From Streptomyces sp. S.PNR 29 (lineage in GTDB: Bacteria; Actinomycetota; Actinomycetes; Streptomycetales; Streptomycetaceae), in assembly GCF_030386795.1 (NCBI RefSeq), contig NZ_JANUQM010000006.1, forward strand, positions 312,601-376,600: DNA of 64,000 nucleotides. Reading direction: 5' to 3'. A program made the translations under genes and the position numbers. Positions 8,682 through 16,058 of this stretch are shown piece after piece; the stretch's first letter is position 1; each line of letters begins with the position of its first letter. The notes under the pieces were generated by a model. That model was given only the letters and a program-made list of their open reading frames with translations, ran no database searches and had not been told where the DNA came from.

Positions 8682-8731
8682 CGGCCCGGCCTCCCCTCCG
8701 GGAATCACCCCGGCATGGGAGGGCCGGGCCG
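8682..8731 (+). terminator. Hairpin terminator after the ehu operon
   Basis: CGGCCCGGCCTCCC (8682-8695) pairs with GGGAGGGCCGGGCCG (about 8717-8731), one bulged G, loop about 21 bases. It lies just past the ehuA stop and before the IclR gene, so the operon probably ends here. Confidence 0.55.
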
Positions 8732-8885
8732 ACCTTTGCCGCTGGCATGTTCCTGCGGGCAGTGCCCCTGCTGAGAGGGCCGAAATCTTGTCAAGCCCCG
8801 CTCCCCATGGCCTCCTTGACGGCTATCGTGGAGGAGATTCGCTGTCCGGATTGCGGCCCTAGAAGCGAGAGCGCAGGGGGAAACC

Positions 8886-9644
8886 GTGGCGCTGAAGCAC
8901 GAGCCGACCGCCCCGTACCACTCGGCCCAGGAAGCGCTCCGCGTCCTGGAGACAGTGGCGCGGTACACCGCCGGAGTCACCGACACCGAGCTCGCCCGCC
9001 ACACCGGCCTCAGCCCGGAGCGACTGACCACGCTCCTGAGGATGCTGCGCCGCGAGGGCTACGTCGAGCAGGCCGCCGACGGCAGCTACGTGACCGGTGT
9101 CGCCCTCACCCGTCTGACCTCCGCCCAGCACCGTGAGGAGGCCCTGCGGGACAAGATCCAGCGCACCCTCGACCGGCTGCGCGACTCGGTCGGCGCCGCC
9201 GTCTACATGAGCCGGTACGTCGACGGCGAGGTCAGCATCACCCAGTACGCCGACAGCGCGGCCACGCCCAAGGTCAACGAGTGGGTCGACTTCCGCTCCT
9301 CGGCCCACGCCACGGCGATCGGCAAGAGTCTGCTGACCCAGCTCGACCACGCCGGCCGCCGCGACCACCTCGCCCGCCACAAGATGGCCCGCCTCACCTC
9401 GCGCACCATCACCAGCGACAAGGTGCTGCTCACCCGCCTGGAGACCCAGCCACCCACCGTTCCCGTCCTCGACCTGCAGGAATACGCCGTCGGCACGGTC
9501 TGTGCGGCCGTCCCGATCACGGCCGGCTCCACCGTGGGCTGCCTCGCGCTGTCCCTCCCCGTGGAGCACGCGCACCGGCTGCGCCGGGCCGCGGACGCCC
9601 TCAACCGGAACGCGGCGCCGGTGCTGCTGTCGCTGGCGATCTAG
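8886..9644 (+). CDS. IclR-family transcriptional regulator
   Basis: 252 residues; GTG at 8886 preceded by GCAGGGGGAAACC. The N-terminal winged helix-turn-helix (about 10-75, AQEALRVLETVARYTAGVTDTELARHTGLSPERL) is followed by an IclR effector domain (about 85-250) with SSAHATAIGKSLL. IclR proteins usually control catabolic operons next to them and sense the pathway substrate. The likely targets are the ehu importer and the racemase/amidase genes. A TTGACG at 8816-8821 could be part of its promoter. Confidence 0.88.
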   Translation: MALKHEPTAPYHSAQEALRVLETVARYTAGVTDTELARHTGLSPERLTTLLRMLRREGYVEQAADGSYVTGVALTRLTSAQHREEALRDKIQRTLDRLRDSVGAAVYMSRYVDGEVSITQYADSAATPKVNEWVDFRSSAHATAIGKSLLTQLDHAGRRDHLARHKMARLTSRTITSDKVLLTRLETQPPTVPVLDLQEYAVGTVCAAVPITAGSTVGCLALSLPVEHAHRLRRAADALNRNAAPVLLSLAI

Positions 9645-9660
9645 ATCGAGCACGGGTGGT

Positions 9661-9689
9661 CGGAAGCACCCCCGCGGACCAGGTAGTAT
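9661..9689 (+). promoter_or_regulatory. tRNA-Lys promoter, copy 1
   Basis: TAGTAT (9684-9689) fits a -10 box about 50 bases before the tRNA. The stretch GGTGGTCGGAAGCACC just upstream recurs almost unchanged before the second tRNA-Lys gene at the same distance. CGGAAG (9661-9666) occupies the -35 position at 17-base spacing. Conservation between the two copies is the main evidence. Confidence 0.55.
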
Positions 9690-9739
9690 TTACTTCGTCG
9701 CCGCCCGCGGAACGAAAGAACGCGGTCGGCGGGAGTCAT

Positions 9740-9813
9740 GCGCCGCTAGCTCAGTTGGTTAGAGCAGCTGACTCTTAATCAGCGGGTCCGGGGTTCGAGT
9801 CCCTGGCGGCGCA
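9740..9813 (+). tRNA. tRNA-Lys (anticodon CTT), copy 1
   Basis: Full cloverleaf: acceptor arm GCGCCGC/GCGGCGC, D arm with AGCTCAGTTGGTTAGAGC, anticodon stem GCTGA/TCAGC with loop CTCTTAA giving anticodon CTT, and T arm GGGTTCGAGTCCC. The discriminator base is A and the CCA end is not encoded. Sequence identical to the second copy at 15395. A hairpin terminator follows. The convergent acyl-CoA synthetase frame runs into it on the other strand. Confidence 0.97.
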
Positions 9814-11433
9814 CCGGTGAAGGGCCTCTCGTGGATGCGAGAGGCCCTTCGCGTCTGTTTCGGTCAGCCTCCGATAGGCGTCCTCCCCGGCCGGCCTCCA
9901 CCACACCGGATCACCGCACCGGAGGCCCTCACGTCTGAGACCCGCGCGGTCGATCTTGTTCGTGGCGGTCACCGGCATCCGCTCCACCACCCGTACGAAC
10001 CGGGGCGGCATCTTCGTCCCCAGGTCCGGCTGGGCGCTCAGGAACTCGGCGAAGCCGGCCGGGTCGAAGGTCCCGGCGATCGTCGCCATCACCTGGTCCC
10101 CGGTCACCGGGTCCGGCACCGCGTACACGGCGACGGCCACGGCACCCTCGTACCGGGCGAGGATGTTCTCGATCATCGCGGCGGCCAGGTTCTCGCCGTC
10201 GACGCGCAGGCGGTCGTCGGTGCGGCCGGCGAAGTAGAGGTGGCCGCCGGTGTCCCGGTAGAAGAGGTCGCCGGTCCAGTACCAGCCCTTCCGGCGCCGC
10301 TCGGACTCCGCCTCCGGGTTGCGCCAGTAGCCCTCGAAGGGGTTGGGCCCGCGATTGACCAGTTCCCCGATCGCCTCGTCGCCGTTGAGCAGCCGCCCGG
10401 CGGCATCGAAGACGGCCGGCGGGCACTCCTCGCCCGTCTCCTGGTCGAGAACGACCAGGCCGCGCCCCGCCTTGCCCACCGCACCCGGCGGTGTGCCCGG
10501 CGTCCAGTGGATCGCCGCCCCGCCCTCCGAGGAGCCGTAGCCCTCCACCAGCCGCACCCCGAACCGCCGCTCGAACGCCGCCGCGTCCACCGCGCCCGCC
10601 TCGGTGCCGAAGCCCAGGCGGAGGGGATTGTCCCGGTCGTCGGGACGCGGCTCGGTGGCGAGGATGTACTGGACGGCCCGCCCGACATAGGTGAAGTACG
10701 TCGCCCCGTAGCCGCGCACGTCCGCCAGGAACCGCGACGCCGAGAACCGCCGGCGCAGCGCCACGCCCGCCCCGGCCGCCAGCGCGGGCGCCCAGTCGGC
10801 GATCACCGCGTTGCCGTGGAACATCGGCATGCAGATGTAGTGCACGTCGTCCGGCCGCACCCCGAACTGCCGGCCCAGGGAGTGCCCGGCGGCGGCCAGA
10901 CGGCCCTGGGTGCAGATCGCGGCCTTGGGGGCGCCGGTCGAGCCGGACGTGAAGTACAGCAGGAGGCGGTCGTCCGCGGTGGCGCGGGAGGCGTCCGGTC
11001 GCGCGTCCGCGTAGGGCGCGAGCAGGTGGCCGTACTCCTCCGTGTCGGTCACCAGAACGGGGACGCCGGGGAGGTCAAGGCCGGCGAGGAGGGGCAGGTG
11101 GGTGCGCTCGGTGACCAGGATCCGGCACTCGGTGTGCAGGATGTCGCGGGCCAGTTCGGGACCCCGCCGGGTCGGGTTGATCCCGGCGACCGCCGCGCCG
11201 GCCAGGGCGGCAGCGGCCAGCCACAGCGGGAACTCGGGCGTGTTGTCGAGCAGCACGCCGAGGTGCGGCTCGGCGCCGGGTGGCAGCAGGTCGGCGAGGA
11301 GCGCCGCCCGGGCGGCGGCCCCCGCCGCCACCTCGTGGTGGGTCAGCACCAGATCCTCGCACCACAGCCCGGGCCGGTGGTCACCCCACCGTCCGGCGAC
11401 GAGTTCCGCGACCGTACGCCTGCTGGACTCCAT
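9775..11433 (-). CDS. AMP-dependent acyl-CoA synthetase/ligase family protein
   Basis: 552 residues as read, ATG at 11433. An adenylate-forming enzyme: core motif LYFTSGSTGAPKAA (P-loop), GYGSSEGG and YWTGDLFYRDTGGHLYFAGRTDD, with the C-terminal catalytic Lys in TATNKIDR. It activates a carboxylic acid as acyl-AMP and normally transfers it to CoA. It resembles the fatty-acyl-CoA synthetases of the FadD/FATP type. The frame has no stop before the convergent tRNA-Lys. Its last ~24 codons cross the terminator and half of the antisense tRNA, ending at TAA 9777-9775, so the true functional end is around the GDPVWWRP block. A palindrome just upstream of the start is a likely operator. Confidence 0.82.
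   Translation of the reverse strand: MESSRRTVAELVAGRWGDHRPGLWCEDLVLTHHEVAAGAAARAALLADLLPPGAEPHLGVLLDNTPEFPLWLAAAALAGAAVAGINPTRRGPELARDILHTECRILVTERTHLPLLAGLDLPGVPVLVTDTEEYGHLLAPYADARPDASRATADDRLLLYFTSGSTGAPKAAICTQGRLAAAGHSLGRQFGVRPDDVHYICMPMFHGNAVIADWAPALAAGAGVALRRRFSASRFLADVRGYGATYFTYVGRAVQYILATEPRPDDRDNPLRLGFGTEAGAVDAAAFERRFGVRLVEGYGSSEGGAAIHWTPGTPPGAVGKAGRGLVVLDQETGEECPPAVFDAAGRLLNGDEAIGELVNRGPNPFEGYWRNPEAESERRRKGWYWTGDLFYRDTGGHLYFAGRTDDRLRVDGENLAAAMIENILARYEGAVAVAVYAVPDPVTGDQVMATIAGTFDPAGFAEFLSAQPDLGTKMPPRFVRVVERMPVTATNKIDRAGLRREGLRCGDPVWWRPAGEDAYRRLTETDAKGLSHPREALHRCAARDSNPGPAD
9820..9849 (+). terminator. Terminator of tRNA-Lys copy 1
   Basis: AAGGGCCTCTCG (9820-9831) and CGAGAGGCCCTT (9838-9849) form a perfect 12-bp stem with a 6-base loop, directly after the tRNA. 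Because the stem is symmetric it could also stop the convergent acyl-CoA synthetase transcript. Confidence 0.85.
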
Positions 11434-11449
11434 GAGCGGGCACGTTAAT

Positions 11450-11462
11450 TGACGTTCCGTCA
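11450..11462. promoter_or_regulatory. Palindromic operator upstream of the acyl-CoA synthetase gene
   Basis: TGACG TTC CGTCA is a perfect inverted repeat (5-bp arms, 3-base spacer) centred 23 bases before the ATG at 11433. Position and symmetry suggest a repressor site, for example of TetR type, as is common for lipid-metabolism genes. No regulator gene is adjacent, so it would act in trans. Confidence 0.45.
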
Positions 11463-11476
11463 GATGTGGAGGGCCG

Positions 11477-11947
11477 TCACGGCCAGAAGTCGTCCGCCGC
11501 CACGAAGAAGAGGGAGGCGAGCAGCATGAAACCGAGGCAGAAGGCGATGACCACCCCCAGGAACACCAGCACACACCCCGTGCCCGCCGCCAGCTTGCCG
11601 GGCGCCGGCGCATGGGCCGTGGCCCGCTCGGGACGGTCCGGCGCGTAGTGCACGGTCACGATGTCGCCCTCGACGGTCGTCCCCGGACCGTTCGGCTCGT
11701 CGAACCGGACGACCCGGCCGTCGTACGTGACGAACTCGTACACGTGGTGCAGCGTGGTCCGCACACCGCTGTCACCGCCGCCGCTGGTGGTCGTGTACGC
11801 CCTCAGACAGCGGGCCTCGGCCGTGAAACCGCTGTTCCAGGCCCGGCGCACCTCCTGGTCACGGCCGACGACCTTGACCACGCCGAAGACCGCGCCGGCG
11901 ATGATGAGCGCCGGCACGATGAAGAAGAACGCCGCGAACAGTTCCAT
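11477..11947 (-). CDS. DUF3592-type membrane protein
   Basis: 156 residues from the ATG at 11947, preceded by GGGGGA. One hydrophobic helix at the N terminus (LFAAFFFIVPALIIAGAVFG) and one at the C terminus (VLVFLGVVIAFCLGFMLLA) flank a soluble domain. That domain has EARCLRAYTTTSGGGDSG, YEFVTYDGRVVRFDEPNG and GDIVTVHYAPDRPERA. This is the DUF3592 pattern, a small beta domain between membrane helices. Function unknown. It lies between the acyl-CoA synthetase and the LPMO but is separated from the LPMO by a strong hairpin. Confidence 0.75.
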   Translation of the reverse strand: MELFAAFFFIVPALIIAGAVFGVVKVVGRDQEVRRAWNSGFTAEARCLRAYTTTSGGGDSGVRTTLHHVYEFVTYDGRVVRFDEPNGPGTTVEGDIVTVHYAPDRPERATAHAPAPGKLAAGTGCVLVFLGVVIAFCLGFMLLASLFFVAADDFWP

Positions 11948-11977
11948 GAGATCCCCCGAATCCCCCGCGGCCACGAT

Positions 11978-12012
11978 CGGCCGGCGTGGAGGGAACCTAC
12001 CCACGCCGGCCG
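11978..12012 (-). terminator. Terminator after the LPMO gene
   Basis: CGGCCGGCGTGG (11978-11989) and CCACGCCGGCCG (12001-12012) form a perfect 12-bp stem with an 11-base loop. It lies 32 bases past the LPMO stop on the reverse strand and before the DUF3592 start. Confidence 0.78.
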
Positions 12013-12043
12013 GGCCGTTGGCTCAAGGGAGCCTCAGAGATCG

Positions 12044-12649
12044 TCAGAAGGTGACGTCGGAGCAGGCGTAGAACGCGTTGCCCGTGTCGGCGATCGTCCA
12101 CACCGCGACGATGACGTGGTGCCCGCTCAGCCCGGACGGCAGCCTGCCGCTGTGGGAGAGCGTGGACGGCGGACGCTGCCCGTTGTACGGCACCGTGAAG
12201 AAGGGGGTGAGGTTGAGGTCGGACCGGGCCAGGTTGTGGTTCTGGTTCCAGCCCTGCCTGGTGACGTAGTACTTGAAGTCGGTCGTCGCGTGCATGGCGG
12301 TGAACTGCCAGCGGAACGTGTAGTTCTGGCCGCCCGTCACCCTCGTGGTGGGCCAGGCGCCGCCCGAGGGGGTGCGCGGGCTGTCGAGCTGGGCGAACCG
12401 CGTGTTGTTCCCGGAACAGATCCGCCCGTCGGCCGGCCCGGCGGCGGGGAAGCCCTTGGGGCCCTCGACGCTCTGCGGCTCCCACTGGATGTCGCCGCAG
12501 CCCGTGACCGTGCCGTTCTGGCAGAGCTTCTGCCGGCTCACGGGGAGGTCGGTGTAGCCGTGGCCGCTCGCGCCTTGGGCGGAGAGCACCAAGGCTCCTG
12601 CCGTGGCGAGCCCGAGCGTGGCGGCGTACCACTTGGTCTTTTTGCGCAT
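12044..12649 (-). CDS. Secreted lytic polysaccharide monooxygenase, AA10 (chitin/cellulose-binding)
   Basis: 201 residues. The signal peptide (MRKKTKWYAATLGLATAGAL...) is cut before H30, so the mature protein begins with His, the first copper ligand. The second His of the histidine brace is H120 (AMHATTDF) and the axial Phe is F193 (NAFYACSD). Length of the mature part is that of a single-domain AA10, with no binding module. It oxidatively cleaves beta-1,4 glycans. The same gene next to cslA-glxA in S. coelicolor/lividans is, as I recall, SCO2833, called LpmP and tied to hyphal-tip glycan. A DasR-like site sits 47 bases upstream and a strong terminator follows. Confidence 0.93.
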   Translation of the reverse strand: MRKKTKWYAATLGLATAGALVLSAQGASGHGYTDLPVSRQKLCQNGTVTGCGDIQWEPQSVEGPKGFPAAGPADGRICSGNNTRFAQLDSPRTPSGGAWPTTRVTGGQNYTFRWQFTAMHATTDFKYYVTRQGWNQNHNLARSDLNLTPFFTVPYNGQRPPSTLSHSGRLPSGLSGHHVIVAVWTIADTGNAFYACSDVTF

Positions 12650-12695
12650 GCTGCCGCTCCTGGAGAACGTGGGGGTGTTCAGCGAGCTGTGCAGA

Positions 12696-12711
12696 GTAGG
12701 TCTAGACCAAG
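12696..12711. promoter_or_regulatory. DasR-responsive element (dre)-like site
   Basis: The core GGTCTAGACC (12699-12708) is a perfect palindrome flanked by A and A, giving TAGGTCTAGACCAAG. The GntR repressor DasR recognises about ACTGGTCTAGACCAGT in chitin and GlcNAc genes; one flanking base differs here. It lies 47 bases before the LPMO start. Direct observation: the palindrome. DasR control is inferred. Confidence 0.7.
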
Positions 12712-12766
12712 TCTGAGGTTATGGGCGCGAGTTGAACATGTCCATACCAATCGCGGACCTGTTTCC

Positions 12767-12805
12767 CGGCCCTGACTCACGGCCCTGACTCACGGCCCTG
12801 ACTGA
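12767..12805. repeat. Three tandem copies of a 13-base unit
   Basis: CGGCCCTGACTCA repeats at 12767, 12780 and 12793, the last with one change. The stop codon of the SPFH gene (12792-12790) lies in the middle unit, so copy-number change would alter the extreme C terminus or the 3' end of that gene. Confidence 0.8.
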
Positions 12806-13815
12806 CCGCCCTGCGTCAGGGCGTCGACCACCGACGTGAGCACGCTCGCCCGGTGCTGGGCGTCCAGCGCCGCGATCCGGCGACGGTGCATCGCGGCGGC
12901 GATCTCGGGGGCGTACTCGGCCTGCACCGGCTGGACCGAGAACACCTCCAGGCCGACCGGCGCCGTGTCCGCCGCGACCAGCCGGGTCAGCGCCTCGCCT
13001 GCCGCGTCCGCGGAGCCCCGCGTGCCGCCCGGCAGCCCTACCGGCACCCGGGCGAGCGCCGCCTCGACGCACTCACGCAGGTACGTCTCGTGGTCCTCGA
13101 CGCCCAGCGTGGCCCGCGCGGTGTCCCGCACCCGCCACACCACCAGGACCACCACCTTGAGCGCGACCCCACTGCCGTCGGCCGCCGTCATCGGCTCGCT
13201 GCGCCAGTGCCGCAGCCGTACGTCGACCCGGCGGCGCAGCAGCAGCGGATTGACCCACAGCAGACCGGTGCGCCGCACGGTCCCCCGGTAGCGGCCGAAC
13301 AGGCCGAGCACCCACGCCCGCCCGGTCCGCCCCCGCGCCAGCCCACCGAGCCCGAAGAGGCCGAGGGCGCCCGCCCCCACGTACGCCGCCCACTGCGCGG
13401 GCCCCAGCCCGGCCCCCACGTACGCCGGCAGCCCCAGCGCCTGAGTGGCGAGCGGCGGCAGGACACCCGACCACCAGGACGTGGCCAGGCATCCGGCCGC
13501 TCCGCAGGCCCCGGCGAGCACGCCCGCCGCACCGGGCAGCACCCTGGCCGGACGCTCCGCCAGATCCGGGTCGGCCTGCGGCGCGGGCCGCCGGTGCGCG
13601 ACCGCCGGACGCCTGAAGCGCGGCTGCTCCCCCGTGCCCTGCCGGCGGCCCGCGGCCGCCGGCTCCAGTGGAACCGGCGCCGGGTGGGGCTCGTCACGGA
13701 ACAGCAGGTGAACGGGGATCTCGGTGGTCGCCTCGTTCTGGATGAGCCGGGCGGGACGGGCACCGCCCCCGGCCCGGCCCTCGGACTCGGGCGTCTGTGA
13801 CGTGGTCGAACTCAT
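12790..13815 (-). CDS. SPFH/band-7 domain membrane protein
   Basis: 341 residues; ATG at 13815 with GGAGG five bases upstream. The first ~75 residues are polar. A hydrophobic region at about 95-160 (VLPGAAGVLAGACGAAGC..., AYVGAGALGLFGLGGLA) holds the membrane segments. The rest is an SPFH-like domain: GLLWVNPLLLRRRVDVRLRHW, then SEPMTAADGSGVALKVVVLVVWRV and an ALRRIAALDA-type end. SPFH proteins scaffold membrane microdomains. It is 55 bases downstream of the NlpC/P60-like gene and in the same direction, beside the csl glycan locus. A role in organising the glycan or wall machinery is inference only. Confidence 0.8.
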   Translation of the reverse strand: MSSTTSQTPESEGRAGGGARPARLIQNEATTEIPVHLLFRDEPHPAPVPLEPAAAGRRQGTGEQPRFRRPAVAHRRPAPQADPDLAERPARVLPGAAGVLAGACGAAGCLATSWWSGVLPPLATQALGLPAYVGAGLGPAQWAAYVGAGALGLFGLGGLARGRTGRAWVLGLFGRYRGTVRRTGLLWVNPLLLRRRVDVRLRHWRSEPMTAADGSGVALKVVVLVVWRVRDTARATLGVEDHETYLRECVEAALARVPVGLPGGTRGSADAAGEALTRLVAADTAPVGLEVFSVQPVQAEYAPEIAAAMHRRRIAALDAQHRASVLTSVVDALTQGGQSGP

Positions 13816-13870
13816 GCGTGCCTCCAGCCTCCGCGCCAGATGCGTCCCAACAGGTGTCACGACAGGGGTC

Positions 13871-15208
13871 TCACGAGAAGAGCCGCCGCCAGGTCTCCGG
13901 CCCCGGATAACCGTCCGCCGCGCCGCCGCGCCAGCCCTGGGCACGCTGGAAGGCCTGGACGGCCCGCCGGTCCTCCTCGTCCCAGGCCGGCCCCGGTTCA
14001 CCCGTGTAGTACGCGCCGAACCCCTTCCGCACCAGCTGCCTCCCCAGCCGGGTGACGTACTCGTTGTGCGCGCCGGGCCGGAACAGCGCCCGCCCCGGAT
14101 AGCCGGGCACGCCATGCGACGAGGGCACCTGGCCCCCGGCCGCTCTGGCCGCTCCAGCCGCTCCGGTCACGATGTCCTTGCCCGCCCCCGTCACCAGCAG
14201 GTCCCAGGTCCGCGGTCCGGGCAACCCGTCCGCGTCCGCGCCCGACCAGCCCTGGGCCAGCTGGAAGGCCCGGGTGGCCCGCCGGTCCTCCTCCGTCCAG
14301 CGCGAGTCGGGATCGGAGGAGTAGAAGCGCCCGGCGCCGCGGGCGATGAGCATGCGGGCAAGCTCGGCGACGTACTGGTTGTCCGCGCCGGGGCCGAAGT
14401 ACGCCCGTCCCGGGTAGGGCGTGGAGGCCGGCGTGCTCGGCGTGGCGGTGTCCGGCTCGGCGCCCGCCGTCTCCTCCACGATCCCCGTGTAGCGGTAGGG
14501 GAGGTACCGGGACGAATTGCTCCAGTAGGCGTACGGGGTGTACTTGCGGCGGGTGCGCGGGCGGGCCTGCTCATAGGCGATGTAGCGGGTGTGCGCGGAG
14601 TCCGCCCAGCCGCCGAAAATCACCACGTGCGACCCCTTGTGGGGGTTCGCCGTATTGTGGAACAGCAGAATGTCGCCGGGCTGGAGTTCCTCCTTGGAAA
14701 TCCGCACGGCGTACTGCCCGAGGCTGCCGGTCCATTCGTTCCCGGGCAGGTTCCAGGCCATGGAGACATAGCCCGAGCAGTCCTGCCGGTATCCGTCCGA
14801 CCAGTAGTCGTACATGCTGTAGGGCACCCCTGCGGCGAGCCATTTCTTCGCCCGGCTGATGATCTCCGTGCGCGTGGTCTCGCGCACCTTGGTCGAGGCC
14901 CCGGGCCTCGCCGCCGACCCACTGGGGCCACGCAGCGGACCCTTGTGCCCCTGAGGGGTATCACGCTCGTCACCTGCGGGAACGCCCGGACGGTGGGGGG
15001 CGTGGGCGGCGGCCGCAGGCGCTGCAGGACAGCCGGTGCCGAGGACGGCGGAGGCCGCGGCGGCCGCCACGATCAGCACCCGGCGGGCTGCCGGGTGACC
15101 GAGGGCCCGAACGGCACGGGAATGCGGCAGGATGCGCCGCCAGTGACGGCATCCGGGGCAGTCGCAGTCTCTCGCAGGGTCGATTTCCTCGAATACCGGA
15201 GACTGCAT
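13871..15208 (-). CDS. Secreted NlpC/P60-like amidase with two C-terminal wall-binding repeats
   Basis: 445 residues; ATG at 15208 preceded by GAGGGGAATCGC. The extreme N terminus has a CxCxxC cluster (DCDCPGC, residues 15-20). A hydrophobic stretch (RRVLIVAAAAASAVLGTGC) ends at C60 and could be a signal or lipobox. The catalytic domain has Cys144 in RQDCSGYVSMAW and His194 in GSHVVIFGGW, the Cys/His pair of NlpC/P60-like peptidoglycan or amide hydrolases. Two ~75-residue repeats follow (about 295-370 and 375-445), each with PYPGRAYF/GYPGRALF, then AxNxYV and a WTEEDRRATRAFQLAQGW-type block. They resemble peptidoglycan-binding modules. Same direction as the SPFH gene, 55 bases apart, next to the csl locus. 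Confidence 0.82.
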   Translation of the reverse strand: MQSPVFEEIDPARDCDCPGCRHWRRILPHSRAVRALGHPAARRVLIVAAAAASAVLGTGCPAAPAAAAHAPHRPGVPAGDERDTPQGHKGPLRGPSGSAARPGASTKVRETTRTEIISRAKKWLAAGVPYSMYDYWSDGYRQDCSGYVSMAWNLPGNEWTGSLGQYAVRISKEELQPGDILLFHNTANPHKGSHVVIFGGWADSAHTRYIAYEQARPRTRRKYTPYAYWSNSSRYLPYRYTGIVEETAGAEPDTATPSTPASTPYPGRAYFGPGADNQYVAELARMLIARGAGRFYSSDPDSRWTEEDRRATRAFQLAQGWSGADADGLPGPRTWDLLVTGAGKDIVTGAAGAARAAGGQVPSSHGVPGYPGRALFRPGAHNEYVTRLGRQLVRKGFGAYYTGEPGPAWDEEDRRAVQAFQRAQGWRGGAADGYPGPETWRRLFS

Positions 15209-15351
15209 GCGATTCCCCTCACATTCCAGCTGAAAAATGGCCGCGGCGACGCTCAGGCGCCAGTTTCGCAACTGTCTTGAGGGCGCGCATGTTGACGGTC
15301 CGAATGATGTACGCGGCCCTCCGGCCCCGTGGCCGCCCCGGCACCGGTGGT

Positions 15352-15380
15352 CGGGAGCACCCTCCGGCGTCCGGTAGAGT
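15352..15380 (+). promoter_or_regulatory. tRNA-Lys promoter, copy 2
   Basis: TAGAGT (15375-15380) is a good HrdB -10 box. The upstream GGTGGTCGGGAGCACC matches the copy-1 promoter with one change, and CGGGAG (15352-15357) sits at the -35 position with 17-base spacing. Confidence 0.6.
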
Positions 15381-15394
15381 GACGACGTCACCAG

Positions 15395-15468
15395 GCGCCG
15401 CTAGCTCAGTTGGTTAGAGCAGCTGACTCTTAATCAGCGGGTCCGGGGTTCGAGTCCCTGGCGGCGCA
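15395..15468 (+). tRNA. tRNA-Lys (anticodon CTT), copy 2
   Basis: Base-for-base identical to the copy at 9740-9813, including the anticodon loop CTCTTAA and unencoded CCA. A hairpin terminator follows. It lies upstream of, and opposite to, the NlpC/P60-like gene. Confidence 0.97.
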
Positions 15469-15474
15469 CGATGC

Positions 15475-15522
15475 CGATGGCGAGGCATGTTCGCGAAAGA
15501 GCGCGAACCGGCCTCGCCATCG
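15475..15522 (+). terminator. Terminator of tRNA-Lys copy 2
   Basis: CGATGGCGAGGC (15475-15486) pairs with GCCTCGCCATCG (15511-15522), a perfect 12-bp stem. An inner TTCGCG/CGCGAA stem fills the loop. It lies 7 bases past the tRNA. Confidence 0.85.
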
Positions 15523-16058
15523 TCGTATCCGCGCGGCCGCGCCGCGCGCGGTGGGGGCGCGCGCCACCCACACCCCTCCCTCGTAGGCCCGGCCAGCCCC
15601 GTCGTGATCTTGGTGGGGTCGGCCTCGTTGAACTGGACGCACTCGTGCCCCGTAGGGAACAGCGGGCCGCAGGGGCCCGGCGACTCACTGCGGACGGAGG
15701 AGGGCTCACCTATACCACAATGAACGCGTTTGACCGGTAAACACCATGTTTCCCGTCTTGCGATCATGATGGGTGGCGTAGACCCTGGTTTCCGGGTTTT
15801 TTCAAGATGCTGCGGATAAGCGGCAGTTGGGGGGCAACGAGCCGGTTGCTCGAGTCATCGGGGTGTGGGGCCCCGTTTCCTGACCGGGTGCCGAGGGGGG
15901 CATCATGCAACCGGAAGGTCGCCGTTCCATGTCTATAAAGTGTGGATGACGTGGTGACAGCGACCCACCACTGATACGCCTGTGAAGGTCGAGGGGGACC
16001 CGAGCAGGCGAAGGAAGCGACGGAACACGCGATGCTCACGCGTGTGGGGGGATGACTC
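15523..16058. other. Gene-free leader region of cslA
   Basis: About 535 bases with no credible coding frame. TATAAA at 15934-15939 could be a -10 box about 125 bases before cslA, but I see no matching -35. GGGGGGATGACTC just before 16059 is the cslA ribosome site. The stretch 15720-15930 is less GC-rich than its surroundings, which fits a regulated promoter region. No riboswitch or repeat family recognised. Confidence 0.4.

Noticed and set aside
12767..12805. CRISPR-like array
   Set aside because: Only three short units without spacers; no cas gene anywhere in the window.
9740..15468. Identical tRNA-Lys genes as ends of an integrated element
   Set aside because: No integrase, excisionase or transfer gene lies between, and the enclosed genes look like core Streptomyces genes.
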